A DNA stretch of 36,321 nt, from NCBI GenBank assembly GCA_028874075.1, contig JAPPLU010000012.1, positions 1-36,321 of the forward strand. The letters are read 5' to 3'. Shown piece by piece: positions 9,964 through 18,365 of this stretch. A program made the translations under genes and the position numbers. Numbering within the stretch: position 1 is the first letter of the stretch; the number at the start of each line of letters is the position of its first letter. The notes under the pieces were generated by a model that ran no database searches, was not told the origin of the DNA, and worked only from the letters and a program-made list of their open reading frames with translations. The stretch comes from Chloroflexota bacterium. Lineage in GTDB: Bacteria > Chloroflexota > Dehalococcoidia > Lucifugimonadales > UBA3495.

Positions 9964-10420
9964 ATGGAATCCCCTTCGTCGTTGGTTGTGATTGGTATAT
10001 TCACCGGGACCTGCCCATGGACGAGGCTTTGATCTGTGAAAACCTAGAGCTGCCTGAAGTGCATGAAAAACGTCCATAGTATCGGATGGCTCTGGGACAG
10101 GTTAGCACTGGGTGTCCAATCCCTATCAGAGGGGCCAGTTCAGTAGCCTGGACTTTAACCAGTTCCTTCAGGGGCACGGTGCGAAGATCAGCATGGACGG
10201 GAAGGGTATTGTGAAGGGGACATCCCCGTGGAGTGGTTATACCCCACGGGATGGTACGATGAGGAGTGCCTGAAAGGCTACGCCAGCTTCCTGAGGCCAG
10301 AGGCGGCTGCGAGCCTGCTTCGGGTCCTGCAACATTCTCAGGCCGCTTTGGGCCGTGGCCTGACGGACCCCGGCCGACGTGCTCCATGTCCAGCGGGTAG
10401 CGGCAATGGAGCAGACCAAG
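9964..10420 (+). pseudogene. IS3-family (OrfB, DDE) transposase relic
   Basis: Translating the plus strand across frames gives fragments in the right order for an IS3-family integrase-type transposase: a DWY-like block near 9990, then 'QRGQFSSLDFNQFLQGHG' and 'AKISMDGKG' at about 10105-10205 (family pattern DQGSQFTS…F…ISMDGRG), then 'YDEECLKGYASFL' near 10255 (pattern Y-E-E-x-Y-L-K-G-Y-x-S), and finally 'RTPADVLH' near 10370 in another frame. Several stops and frame changes separate the pieces, so the gene is dead. The N-terminal OrfA/HTH part is not seen, and no terminal repeats were found. Confidence 0.65.
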
Positions 10421-10671
10421 TGATTGCCAATATCGTCGGAAACCTCATTTAACTCGACTATGACTCTATGATAAGTTTAACATCACCACATAATACCGAC
10501 AGAATCCAGTTGGCCTCCGGAATGATGATGGAAACAGTGTCGGCCTAATGCAGGTACCTGCGTAGCTTCTCGTCAAAGTCTCAGAGTGCGAGCTGAGTAG
10601 TAAGGCTGCTGCAAAAAGGCCGGGATTTGATCTGGCTCTAGTCAGCTCGAGCTGAAACAGGAGGATTGGAC

Positions 10672-11100
10672 GTGAGGAGCATCAGCTTCAGAGTGGAGAA
10701 TGAACTGCCTCCGAAGAAGGATGGCGGAAATTCAATGTGGAACAAGCCAACCGAAGCGCGTAGATTGGTGGCGCTCAGGCACCACGCCTTGGAAGCTCTC
10801 GGTAGTGCGCCGCCGTTCTCCCAGGACATTCGTCTGGCCGTCACAGTCTGCGTTGGTAGCTCAAATACCAAGTCCACCGGTGACCTCGACAACTTCATCA
10901 CTGGCATATGTGACGGGCTCATGCAGGCTCATTCCCAAACCACACTTCATACATTGTTCTCCCAGTACGAGAATACCCAAACTCATCCAAGAAATACAGT
11001 TGCTATCGATGATGATTCCCAAATAGTTGAGATCCACGCCAGGAAACTTGTGGGAAATCCTGAGGATGTCTGGTATGAGGTTGAAATCAGCGGCGACTGA
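10672..11100 (+). CDS. RusA-like Holliday junction resolvase
   Basis: A protein of about 142 residues with the RusA fold signature: a basic N-terminal half, 'GDLDNFITGICDGLM' in the middle (family pattern GDLDNLxKAxLDGL) and 'AIDDDSQIVEIHARK' near the C-terminus (pattern xDDxQI). The conserved acidic residues of both motifs are present. RusA enzymes cut four-way DNA junctions and are usually phage-borne. I chose GTG at 10672 because AGGAGG (10659-10664) lies 7 bases upstream; a TTG at 10666 would leave almost no spacing. It is alone between an IS3 relic and a converging gene, probably a prophage or island leftover. The spacing between the two motifs is longer than usual. Confidence 0.75.
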   Translation: MRSISFRVENELPPKKDGGNSMWNKPTEARRLVALRHHALEALGSAPPFSQDIRLAVTVCVGSSNTKSTGDLDNFITGICDGLMQAHSQTTLHTLFSQYENTQTHPRNTVAIDDDSQIVEIHARKLVGNPEDVWYEVEISGD

Positions 11101-11185
11101 TGCCAATGGAGGATTCGCGTTGGTGTGGGACAGTGAAGCAATCCAGCAAAATTTGACGCTATACGGGTTGACCAGGGAGCTATGT

Positions 11186-11644
11186 TTAACCCACCTTGAT
11201 TATCGTCCTCTGGTCCGAAGGCGTCCACAGATATGGAACGCTTGCCCTGGGCCTGTCTGTGGTTTCCCATATGACCGTGCGGATGTGTGGGTAGTCAGCA
11301 CCGTCCCGAAACTGGTAGCCGCTGTCTACGGTCCCGCGCCTCACTGTGTGCCCGCCTGATGCCTTCCTCGGCATAATCACGCCATCGCCAATCTCTGGTC
11401 CGTCCCTGAACAGCTTAGTCTGGTTGAGGAACTTCGTGACTACGCCTTTCAGGGACGCCGGGCTCATGTTGTGGGCCTGTACCGGCTTCCACCAAAGGTA
11501 AAACTCCTCTATCTCCTGCCTGAGGTCGCCGTCAAGCCTTCGGGCATCTCCGTCCACGCCAAAGTAAATGCCAATGCTTCCGCTCCTGATGAACGTGTCC
11601 TCCTGGGACGTAATGCCTCCCCCACGCATTACCCAGACAGCCAT
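11186..11644 (-). CDS. Orphan PUA/EVE-like Mrr-N-type domain protein
   Basis: About 152 residues starting 'MAVWVMRGGG', with 'IGIYFGVDGD' near 25-35, 'VTKFLNQTKLFRDGPEIGDGVIMPRK' in the middle and 'HIRTVIWETTDRPR' near the end. This order (WVIRAG…, IGxxFGV…, F…EIxxGDxVxxPRK, RxVxWxxxxxPR) resembles the N-terminal substrate-recognition domain found in front of Mrr-type restriction nucleases. The ATG at 11644 has AGGAGG four bases upstream, so this start is well supported. No nuclease domain follows: the protein ends at 11186 and the next gene converges. It may be a truncated restriction gene or a stand-alone reader of modified bases. Confidence 0.55.
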   Translation of the reverse strand: MAVWVMRGGGITSQEDTFIRSGSIGIYFGVDGDARRLDGDLRQEIEEFYLWWKPVQAHNMSPASLKGVVTKFLNQTKLFRDGPEIGDGVIMPRKASGGHTVRRGTVDSGYQFRDGADYPHIRTVIWETTDRPRASVPYLWTPSDQRTIIKVG

Positions 11645-11691
11645 GTTTCCTCCTGACGCCAAGAATTGGTTAGCTCGCGGGCTAGCGAATG

Positions 11692-11994
11692 CTATGGTAC
11701 CCGATGCCGGAGCCTTAACCGGCACTGCACGTATACCCGGCTGTTTTGCAGCCGGTGGAGAGAAACGGGCGGCTTCGAGAATTTCCATGGGGCGCATCTT
11801 TTACACCTCATGTAGCGTTTTGAGAGCGACGCAGGGCCTGAGCGTAGCGCACATGCCTCGAAGTTATGGCAATCGTCCTCGTCGCCGATGACGCTTAGAT
11901 GTTCCGGATACTTTCTCAACAGCTCCCATTCGTAGAGGACATGGGACGGTCTTCCAGCCGGCAGCCAGCTCCTGTGATAATTCGCCGTAAGCAT
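11692..11994 (-). CDS. Doubtful hypothetical ORF, possibly decayed
   Basis: An open frame of 100 residues whose first 60 look protein-like (HVLYEWELLRKYPEHLSVIGDEDD). The last 30 residues are arginine-rich and probably out of frame. There is no ribosome binding site in front of ATG 11994. A second minus-strand frame (from ATG 12109) overlaps it and joins better to the upstream gene, so this may be one gene broken by a frameshift near 12000. Family not recognised. Confidence 0.25.
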   Translation of the reverse strand: MLTANYHRSWLPAGRPSHVLYEWELLRKYPEHLSVIGDEDDCHNFEACALRSGPASLSKRYMRCKRCAPWKFSKPPVSLHRLQNSRVYVQCRLRLRHRVP

Positions 11995-12112
11995 GATCAG
12001 GGCGCCGTTTGTTCGGTCCCGCAGTCACCACGGTTCGGTACCGAGGGCCGGCGACCATGCAAATCCTTAGCTCGACTTCCTGCCGCTGGCATGGTGCAGC
12101 ATTTCCCATGGC

Positions 12113-12835
12113 TTAGCGGAATGCCACAAAATCTTCCCCAAAGGGGAAGCATTCATAAATGCAAATCAAGCGTCGAGCGTCGAGGGACAGTTCGTGCGCC
12201 TGGAAACCGTTGGTGTCCTGAATCAGAACTCTTCCGCCACTGACCCTCATGAAGTTATCGTAGTCGAGCTGGTTTTTCCGTCCGCTTTCCTCGTCATAGT
12301 CGAGGGTCTGGAAGACCGTGACATAGAATACGGATACGTCGGCCTCCACCGCAACCGCCCCGGCGGTGGCCGTCAGCAACTGGTAACCGACGTCGGCGAA
12401 TCTGGACTCGTAAGGCTCGTCGTCATCGCCGAAATACCGGGACAGCTACTCTTTCACCCTGGCAGATGCCCTTGACCTGGAGTTGCTCTTCTGGGCCTCG
12501 GTGGCCTTCAGCCTCCTTCCCCATACGGTTTCCGAACCGAAGTGTTCATCGACCTTGGCCTCCAACCCCACAAACAGACTCTCGCCATAATCAGTTCGAC
12601 CGGAAATTCCCAGGTCAAGACGGGCAGGCCCTTCGTACCGGTCAAACCTGGCCGCATATTCTGGAGAACCCTGCTCCAGGACAACCGGCCGGGACAGGAT
12701 GGAGGATATGCGGGCCTCCAGTTGTGCCGTCCCGTTCCGGTTCATGATGAAGTCGGCCAGCGAATAGGCGCTGCGCCCCGGCTTACAGTGGGAGCGTCTT
12801 ACGGTCTTGCTCCACTGCCGCAGGGATGTAATCTC
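12113..12835 (-). pseudogene. REase-like (DUF6946-like) gene interrupted by an amber codon
   Basis: One minus-strand frame runs from 12835 to 12113 with a single internal TAG at 12446-12448 between 'ASARVKE' and 'LSRYFGDDDEP'. Both sides read as one protein: 'KPGRSAYSLADF', then 'GLEAKVDEHFG' (an E-x-K core as in PD-(D/E)XK nucleases, preceded by 'ARLDLGIS' with the acidic residue), then 'YQLLTATAGAVAVEA' and 'VFYVTVFQT'. That motif order resembles the DUF6946 family. The frame has no start before the TAA at 12836-12838, so the N-terminus is also damaged; the first ATG is 12745. It sits in a restriction-rich island and would have been a nuclease or modified-DNA accessory gene. Family call is by motif memory only. 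Confidence 0.5.
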
Positions 12836-13506
12836 TTAACCTCTGGAGTCAATCACCTTTAGGTTCAACACCGTTAGGGCCTCCCTTCGAAGAGCCTGCC
12901 TAGGATCCGAGATTGGAACTCACCCGGGACCCGAGTTAGAGCCGCTGTGGCAACAAAGCGAGGCCCGGCTCAGGATTGAATAAGTGAGAAGCAGTGGCGC
13001 GTTGGTGCGAGGCTGAGGTCATGCACCTCTTTCTGCCATGCCCTGGCCATGGGAATGCTTGGCCTTCCCCAATAGCGACTTAAGTACGCCGAGTTGTTCC
13101 ACTTCGGGAGGGAGAATCTCTGGGTTAGGGCTCGCGCTGATAGGGGGATCAGCGGCGCCACGAGATCGTGCTGTCTCCCCTAATGTTTGCACCCTTTCCC
13201 CACCCTGTACATGTCGCGTCGGAAGAAATGTTTCTCAACTTAGCAACTGGTCTGGCAGGTCATGGTCGCATCTTCCGCTCCTTGGCTGTCCTTGCCACAG
13301 TAGGTTATTGCCTCCCGTTTTGGTACTATACATGTCATTGGGGCAAACTGTGAAACGCCCCACTGGATAACTAGACTAATCCGTGCCGCTGAAGAGTGAC
13401 GGTGCCGGTTTTCAGCAGCAGTGCGTCCTCACTGCACTCACAACCGTAGAACTCAGCGTCATATTCAATGAGGACGGGTGGTCAGTGGAAAACAAGGAAG
13501 AAGGAC
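12836..13506. other. Intergenic stretch upstream of mcrB
   Basis: About 670 bases with no frame I can defend as coding on either strand. It separates the decayed REase-like gene from the plus-strand mcrBC pair and should carry the mcrB promoter. No clear sigma-70 pair, tRNA or terminator was identified. Confidence 0.4.
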
Positions 13507-14934
13507 ATGGCAACTGCTCGAACAACGTCTAGTCAGCGACCTTGTTGGTTCGTGGGGGCATCTTTCGGCAGCACCGACGACCAAACCGATCGGTTTCTGG
13601 AAGAGGGTATTTGGGAAAACGGCTACCATGACCGGTACCTGGATAAGGTGAAATCCATGCGCCCGGGGGACCGTATTGCAATCAAAGCAAGCTTTACCCA
13701 GAGGAACAACTTGCCATTCTCCGTACCCCCTGGGCAGTCCGCATCTGGGATGTACATCAAAGCCATCGGGACTGTTACGCAAAACATGCGGGACGGCAGG
13801 CATGTCAGGGTTGATTGGACCAGGGTCGCACCTCCCCTCGAATGGTATTTCTACACCTACAGGAAGACCGTCTGGGAGGTGTGGCCTGGAAAAGGTACCC
13901 TCCCCTGGGCTGCCGAGGATCTGATCGGTTTCGCGTTTGACGGGAAACTTCAGGACTACGGCAGGTTTCTGGCGACATGGGGATGGTTGGAGGATGAGCT
14001 TTCCGACCCGGATATCGAGAACTCTTACTCCAACTCCGAGCCTTCAATGCCATCTCCATACTCCGTCGACAGCATAGTCGAGGAAGGCTGCTTCATCGAC
14101 GTCGACAAACTGGAGGAGATTCTAGACCACTTCCAATTCAAGAAGAACCTTATCCTACAGGGACCGCCGGGCACGGGAAAGACCTGGCTTGCCCGCAGAC
14201 TCGCTTTCGCTCTCCTAGGCTATAAGGACGAAGGCAAAGTTCAGGTGGTGCAGTTCCATCCAAACCTTTCTTATGAGGATTTTGTCAGGGGTTGGCGACC
14301 CGTAGGTGAGGGAAGGCTGGAACTTGTGGATGGGCCGTTCCTGGAAATGGTTGAGGCCGCTCGCGATGACCTGGATTCGGACTATGTGATGGTCATTGAG
14401 GAAATCAACCGGGGCAACCCGGCCCAAGTGTTCGGTGAGATGCTGACCTTGCTGGAAGCCGACAAGCGCAAGGAATCCGAAGCCCTTGGCCTGAGTTACC
14501 GCAGGTTTAGGAGAGAGCGGGTTTACATCCCGGACAACGTTTACCTTATTGGCACCATGAACATCGCCGACCGCTCGCTGGCGCTGGTGGATTTGGCGTT
14601 TCGCCGGCGGTTTGCCTTCGAGGAATTGGAACCCACCTTTGGCCAACCATGGCGGGATTGGGTGAGCCGGAATTCCGGAATAGATGTCCAGTTCCTGGGG
14701 GACATAGAGACAAGGCTTGGCAATCTGAACCAGCAGATCGCTGAGGACCGGAATCTGGGCCGTCAATTCCGAGTGGGGCACAGCTATGTAACGCCGTCCG
14801 CTGTCATACCCGACCCCTTGACCTGGTTCGCTCGTGTAGTGGAAAAAGAGATTGGCCCCCTGTTAGATGAGTATTGGCATGAATCGCCTGATATTGCTCG
14901 GCAGGCGAAATCTGCATTGTTGGAAGGGTTGTAA
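13507..14934 (+). CDS. mcrB: McrB-type AAA+ GTPase with N-terminal EVE/PUA-like reader domain
   Basis: 475 residues. The N-terminal 140 residues (WFVGASFGSTDDQTDRFLE…VKSMRPGDRIAIK…) form an EVE/PUA-like domain, the type that recognises modified bases in many McrB homologues. The AAA+ motor follows: Walker A 'GPPGTGKT' near residue 220, Walker B 'VMVIEEINRGNPAQVFGEM' near 294, and 'MNIADRSLALVDLAFRRRF' near 350, the McrB sequence that includes the guanine-specificity motif (MNTADRS in E. coli, here Thr to Ile). McrB moves along DNA and activates McrC for cleavage of modified DNA. The start ATG 13507 has AAGGAAG at 5-nt spacing; an upstream ATG at 13468 would add 13 unlikely residues. mcrC follows with no gap. 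Confidence 0.9.
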   Translation: MATARTTSSQRPCWFVGASFGSTDDQTDRFLEEGIWENGYHDRYLDKVKSMRPGDRIAIKASFTQRNNLPFSVPPGQSASGMYIKAIGTVTQNMRDGRHVRVDWTRVAPPLEWYFYTYRKTVWEVWPGKGTLPWAAEDLIGFAFDGKLQDYGRFLATWGWLEDELSDPDIENSYSNSEPSMPSPYSVDSIVEEGCFIDVDKLEEILDHFQFKKNLILQGPPGTGKTWLARRLAFALLGYKDEGKVQVVQFHPNLSYEDFVRGWRPVGEGRLELVDGPFLEMVEAARDDLDSDYVMVIEEINRGNPAQVFGEMLTLLEADKRKESEALGLSYRRFRRERVYIPDNVYLIGTMNIADRSLALVDLAFRRRFAFEELEPTFGQPWRDWVSRNSGIDVQFLGDIETRLGNLNQQIAEDRNLGRQFRVGHSYVTPSAVIPDPLTWFARVVEKEIGPLLDEYWHESPDIARQAKSALLEGL

Positions 14935-16068
14935 TTGGTTGCACATGTCATCTCGGGGCGATACCGGATACCGATACGCAATGTTTGGCTCTTGATGCTG
15001 TACGCGTCCGACGCATTCCGACGCATAAATGCCGACACGCGGAACTCTCTTGAGGAGAACCCCGACGAAATTCCAGACCTGGTAGCAGAGATACTCACCC
15101 ACGAGGTTGAGCGGCGTTTACAGCGGAACCTGAGGTTGGGCTGGCAAACGCGTGAAGCGGTGGTGAACCGCGTACGTGGCCGTATAGACCTGCGGCAGAC
15201 GGTTAGCCGCCGCCTGCTTGAACGAGGCACGGTGGCCTGCCGTTTTGACGAAGTCACTATTGACACTCCACGTAATCGCCTCGTTCGAGCAGCTTTAAGT
15301 AAATTGTCAAGAATCGTAGGCCGTGCAGAATTGGCGCGTCGATGCAGTTTCCTGTCGGCCCGGCTGGGGAACATGGGTGTAAACGCTGAGAGACCGAATC
15401 GGGCCGACGTGTCGGTAAACACCTTCAGCCACTCGGACAGCCGCGACCGCCTGATGGTGGCCGCAGCTCTGCTGGCCTTCGACTTAGCCCTACCTAGTGA
15501 GGAGCCAGGATTTACAACCATGCCAACCGCCCTCCGCGATATAGAATACCTGAGGGTGCTATTCGAAAAGGCCGTGGGTGGCTTTTACTTCGTGGTTCTA
15601 TCCCACAGCGGTTGGCAGGTCAACGTTGGCAAGACCATTCGTTGGCCACATGATAATGCCACTCCAGGTATCCCAGCTATCCTCCCATCGATGAAGACGG
15701 ACATCGTCTTGGACCATGCAGGATCAGGTCGGCGCGTTGTTATAGACACGAAATTCACCGCCATAGTGACTCCCGGTCAGTACAGGGTAGAGTCCCTGCG
15801 TAGCTCGCACGTATATCAGATCTACGCCTATTTACGCTCACAGGAAGACGACGCCAACCCAGTGGCGGCCAAAGCATCTGGACTGTTGCTGCATCCTTCA
15901 GTAGGAAAAGAAATTGATGAGGCCGTGGTAATACAGGGACATCCTATCCGGTTCGCCACAGTCGACCTGTCGGGGCCCGCTATGGCAATAAGGCGGCGGC
16001 TGTTGGCCGTGAAAGACCCTCACCCTTCGCTCGTTGTGTACGGAACCCCATTCTTCCCACTCCTGTGA
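14935..16068 (+). CDS. mcrC: McrC nuclease subunit of a type IV restriction system
   Basis: 377 residues, starting at TTG directly after the mcrB TAA (0-nt gap). The N-terminus 'RIPIRNVWLLMLYASDAF' is the usual McrC beginning (IPIRNIYYMLLYAW). The nuclease core near the middle to C-terminal part shows 'MKTDIVLDHAGSGRRVVIDTKF', where Asp and 'DTK' supply the PD-(D/E)XK active site (about residues 255-272). McrC cleaves DNA when docked to the McrB ring at modified recognition sites. The gene is intact, unlike most neighbours, so this McrBC is probably functional. The TTG start and zero spacing imply translational coupling. Confidence 0.9.
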   Translation: MVAHVISGRYRIPIRNVWLLMLYASDAFRRINADTRNSLEENPDEIPDLVAEILTHEVERRLQRNLRLGWQTREAVVNRVRGRIDLRQTVSRRLLERGTVACRFDEVTIDTPRNRLVRAALSKLSRIVGRAELARRCSFLSARLGNMGVNAERPNRADVSVNTFSHSDSRDRLMVAAALLAFDLALPSEEPGFTTMPTALRDIEYLRVLFEKAVGGFYFVVLSHSGWQVNVGKTIRWPHDNATPGIPAILPSMKTDIVLDHAGSGRRVVIDTKFTAIVTPGQYRVESLRSSHVYQIYAYLRSQEDDANPVAAKASGLLLHPSVGKEIDEAVVIQGHPIRFATVDLSGPAMAIRRRLLAVKDPHPSLVVYGTPFFPLL

Positions 16069-16133
16069 CAGCCACAGGCCCTTGGTGGGGCAAGACCTGC
16101 CTCTGGGAGCCAAAACGGGACCGTCAAGAATAA

Positions 16134-16301
16134 GCGTTCGTCGGGCACTGGACCCCGTATTTGGTGCAAACGGCGGCGAATGCCAGAGAGGACGGTTGGC
16201 ACCGTCGCATTTTTGGGCAGGCTACCAAGTTTCAGTCGGTAGAGTTGGAAAGAGTACGAACGTTGTCGCAGAAGCTGGAGTCCAGCGAGTATCACAAGTG
16301 A
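16134..16301 (+). pseudogene. C-terminal gene remnant, unknown family
   Basis: Between TAA 16131-16133 and TGA 16299-16301 the plus strand reads 55 codons with a protein-like sequence ending 'ELERVRTLSQKLESSEYHK'. There is no ATG; GTG near 16162 is the only candidate start. It looks like the 3' end of a lost gene lying downstream of mcrC. I do not recognise the family. Confidence 0.3.
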
Positions 16302-16450
16302 GTCAGCCACGGTTATGATTGCCAAGTGGGCTGGTGACGTCTTCTCAGAACTTTTCTCCGGCACTGGCAGAAGGGGCTTTTTTTGGCCATCGTTGGGCTT
16401 GCTAACGTTTCCTCCAACGCCAACTATGGGACACTATATTTTGTAAAGTA

Positions 16451-17663
16451 AGGTGTAAAAGTCAAGACTACATCTGACACATGGGAATTATCTGACAGCG
16501 GAGTGCTGTGGGGTCGTGTTGTCCGATTGGTCACCTCCTCGGCTCAAGTCTTTTTCCAGGGCCAAATGCCGGCTTTGCTGGAAGGTCTCCCAGGGCGTCT
16601 TGCCGTAGCAGTAGCGCCCTGAGTGGGGCCTCTCCCTATTGTACTCCTCCAGCCAGGCATCCAGGTCCACCTGCAATTCCTCCAGGCTCCGGTAGAGCTT
16701 CTTCCGGAACAGCAGACTGTAGCACTCGTCCTGCAGGGTCTTGTGGAACCGTTCGCAGATGCCGTTGGTCTGGGGGTGGTTGGCCTTGGTCCTGGAGTGG
16801 TCGATGTCCTCCACTGCCAGGTACAACTGGTAGGCGTGGTTCTCGGGCTTGCCGCAGTACTCGGTGCCCCGGTCGGTGAGGATGCGTTGCAGCCTGATGC
16901 CCTGTTCGTCGAAGAGGGGACCACTCTGTCGTTGAGCAGGTCCGCGGCGGTGATGGCGCTCTTGTCGGTGTAGAGCTTGGCGGTGGCCACCCTAGTGTAG
17001 GTCAGTTGTTAATGTACGGGAAGGTCTGCTGGTAGATCCGGCCCACGCCCTTGATGGTGCCCACATAGTAGGTGTCTTGGGCACCCAGATAGCCGGGATG
17101 TTCCGTTTCAATCTCGCCTTGGGCTTCCTTCTCCTGCCTGGCCTTCTCCAGGGCCGCCAGTTGGCTCTCGGTGAGGATCAACCCCTCCTGGGCCACCTTC
17201 CTCTCCAAGGCTTTTAGCCGCTTCTTGAAGGTCTCCAGGTCATGACGCTGCCACACAGAGCGGACCCCGCCCGGGGAGATGATGATCCCCTCCTTGCCCA
17301 GTTCGTTGGCCGCCCGCAGCTGTCCGTAGCCTGGGAACTCCACCGCTATGCGCACCGTGGCCCGTTCCACCGCTTCCGGAACTCTATTCTTGATTACCGG
17401 CTTCTTGCGGGAGATCCCATAGAGCCCGGCCTCGCCCCCCTGCTCATAGAGCTCCTTGTAGCGGTAGAAGGTGTCCCGGCTGTAGCCCATTATATGGCAG
17501 GCCTGGGACACATTGCCCAACTGCCGGGCCAGTTCCAGCAGACCCAGCTTGGGCTTCAGTACTTTTTCCTGTTGCGTTGTCATCTGACACTCCTTCCCCA
17601 ATCCTGGGGGCATTTAATCACAATCTTCGCTGGGTGTCAGATTAAATCTTAACTATTACACCT
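16451..17663 (-). mobile_element. IS481-family insertion sequence, 1213 bp, both terminal repeats present
   Basis: Imperfect 30-bp terminal inverted repeats lie at 16451-16480 and 17634-17663; the shared core reads AGGTGTAAWAGTYAAGAY and then ATCTGACAC. They bracket a transposase gene on the minus strand. The heptamer TCTGACA recurs inside both ends (16473, 16490, 17583), perhaps as subterminal transposase sites. No clear target duplication is visible (left flank ending AAAGTA, right flank AAATAG), so the insertion is old or the ends are slightly misplaced. The element separates mcrC from the HNH/Nmad3 pair. Confidence 0.75.
16488..17583 (-). pseudogene. IS481-family transposase broken by two frameshifts
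   Basis: The N-terminal part reads from ATG 17583 (AAGGAG 8 bases upstream) through a helix-turn-helix (LLELARQLGNVSQACHIMGY, then SRDTFYRYKELYEQGG) and 'ALYGISRKK'-like linker to 'DTYYVGTIKGVGRIYQQTF', the first DDE Asp. It then hits a stop at 17002. The frame 'ATAKLYTDKSAITAADLLNDRVVP' follows in another phase (16990-16920), and 'MYLAVEDIDHSRTKANHPQTNGICERFHKT' with the catalytic Glu in a third (to 16488). The second shift is a missing C near 16920 (VVP|LFDEQG). With two frameshifts the enzyme is probably inactive unless these are assembly errors. Confidence 0.8.
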
Positions 17664-17718
17664 AAATAGCCACGGCAGCGTAAGATGCAATCCTTCTCAC
17701 GTCTCTGAGATGGGTAGC

Positions 17719-18327
17719 CTACCTGTCGTAGCTGTCCCCCTTCTTGTTGTTGCAGGGTTGGCACATAAGTTGAACATTGGGCAGTTCGTATGTCCCGTTT
17801 AATTTACCAGGCATTATTCTGTCCAGTGTCAACTGGTCAAACCGGAATTCTTTCAGGCACCCCGAACATTCGCCTTCCTGAGTGACGTAGCGGACCAGCT
17901 TCATGAGTATCTTGTCCTTTGCGGATCCACTCTTTTCAATTAGTGCTCGATATCCAAAGTAGTGAGCGATTGGCTTTTGGCGATCTCTTTTCTTGGTCGA
18001 GCGTATCACCTTTAGAATATCGTCCCAATCCAACATACCTCGACTGGCTTGCCACCAAAGGTACATCGCGATCTCGCGTTGGGAATAGGGCGACGGGCAG
18101 TTATTTCTCTCTGCGTATTCAACAAGGTAGCGGGCAAGTTCTTTGGTTACATCGCTCCCTGAGAGACTTGGTGTGCCACGTTCCGAGTATCCTGGCAGCC
18201 TTTGAATTTCGTAATGAGGGAAGTTCGAACCGGTCACTCTGCCGTTTGCATATTCCGTGCAGTATTTCTCACCGGTAGTGGCGAATGGTCGAGGCTGATT
18301 CGTGTCGTTCAGTACAGTTTGTTGCAT
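17719..18327 (-). CDS. HNH endonuclease-like protein
   Basis: 202 residues. The C-terminal 55 residues are an HNH/zinc-finger module: 'CSGCLKEF' (first CxxC), 'LTLDRIMPGKLNGTYELPNVQLMC' and 'CQPCNNKKGD' (second CxxC with the Asn). The usual 'DH' of the motif is 'DR' here, a variant also common in phage HNH proteins. The N-terminal part has no recognised domain but contains 'SQREIAMYLWWQASRG', possibly a DNA-binding helix. It starts 38 bases after the Nmad3 gene on the same strand, so the two were probably co-transcribed: a modification-associated protein plus a nuclease. The IS481 element lies 56 bases downstream. Confidence 0.7.
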   Translation of the reverse strand: MQQTVLNDTNQPRPFATTGEKYCTEYANGRVTGSNFPHYEIQRLPGYSERGTPSLSGSDVTKELARYLVEYAERNNCPSPYSQREIAMYLWWQASRGMLDWDDILKVIRSTKKRDRQKPIAHYFGYRALIEKSGSAKDKILMKLVRYVTQEGECSGCLKEFRFDQLTLDRIMPGKLNGTYELPNVQLMCQPCNNKKGDSYDR

Positions 18328-18365
18328 CAGTGCTCTGTTCCTATTCTGAGACGCCTTTCGTCTTC

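Noticed and set aside
9671..9991. 106-codon plus-strand ORF upstream of addB
   Set aside because: No ribosome binding site, serine/arginine-rich composition, and its end overlaps the IS3 relic.
16060..16080. Rho-independent terminator after mcrC (CTGTGACAGCCACAG)
   Set aside because: The stem is only 5 bp and is not followed by a T-run.
16020..16364. 114-codon minus-strand ORF next to mcrC
   Set aside because: It overlaps the mcrC 3' end and the better plus-strand remnant at 16134-16301, and has no domain or ribosome binding site.
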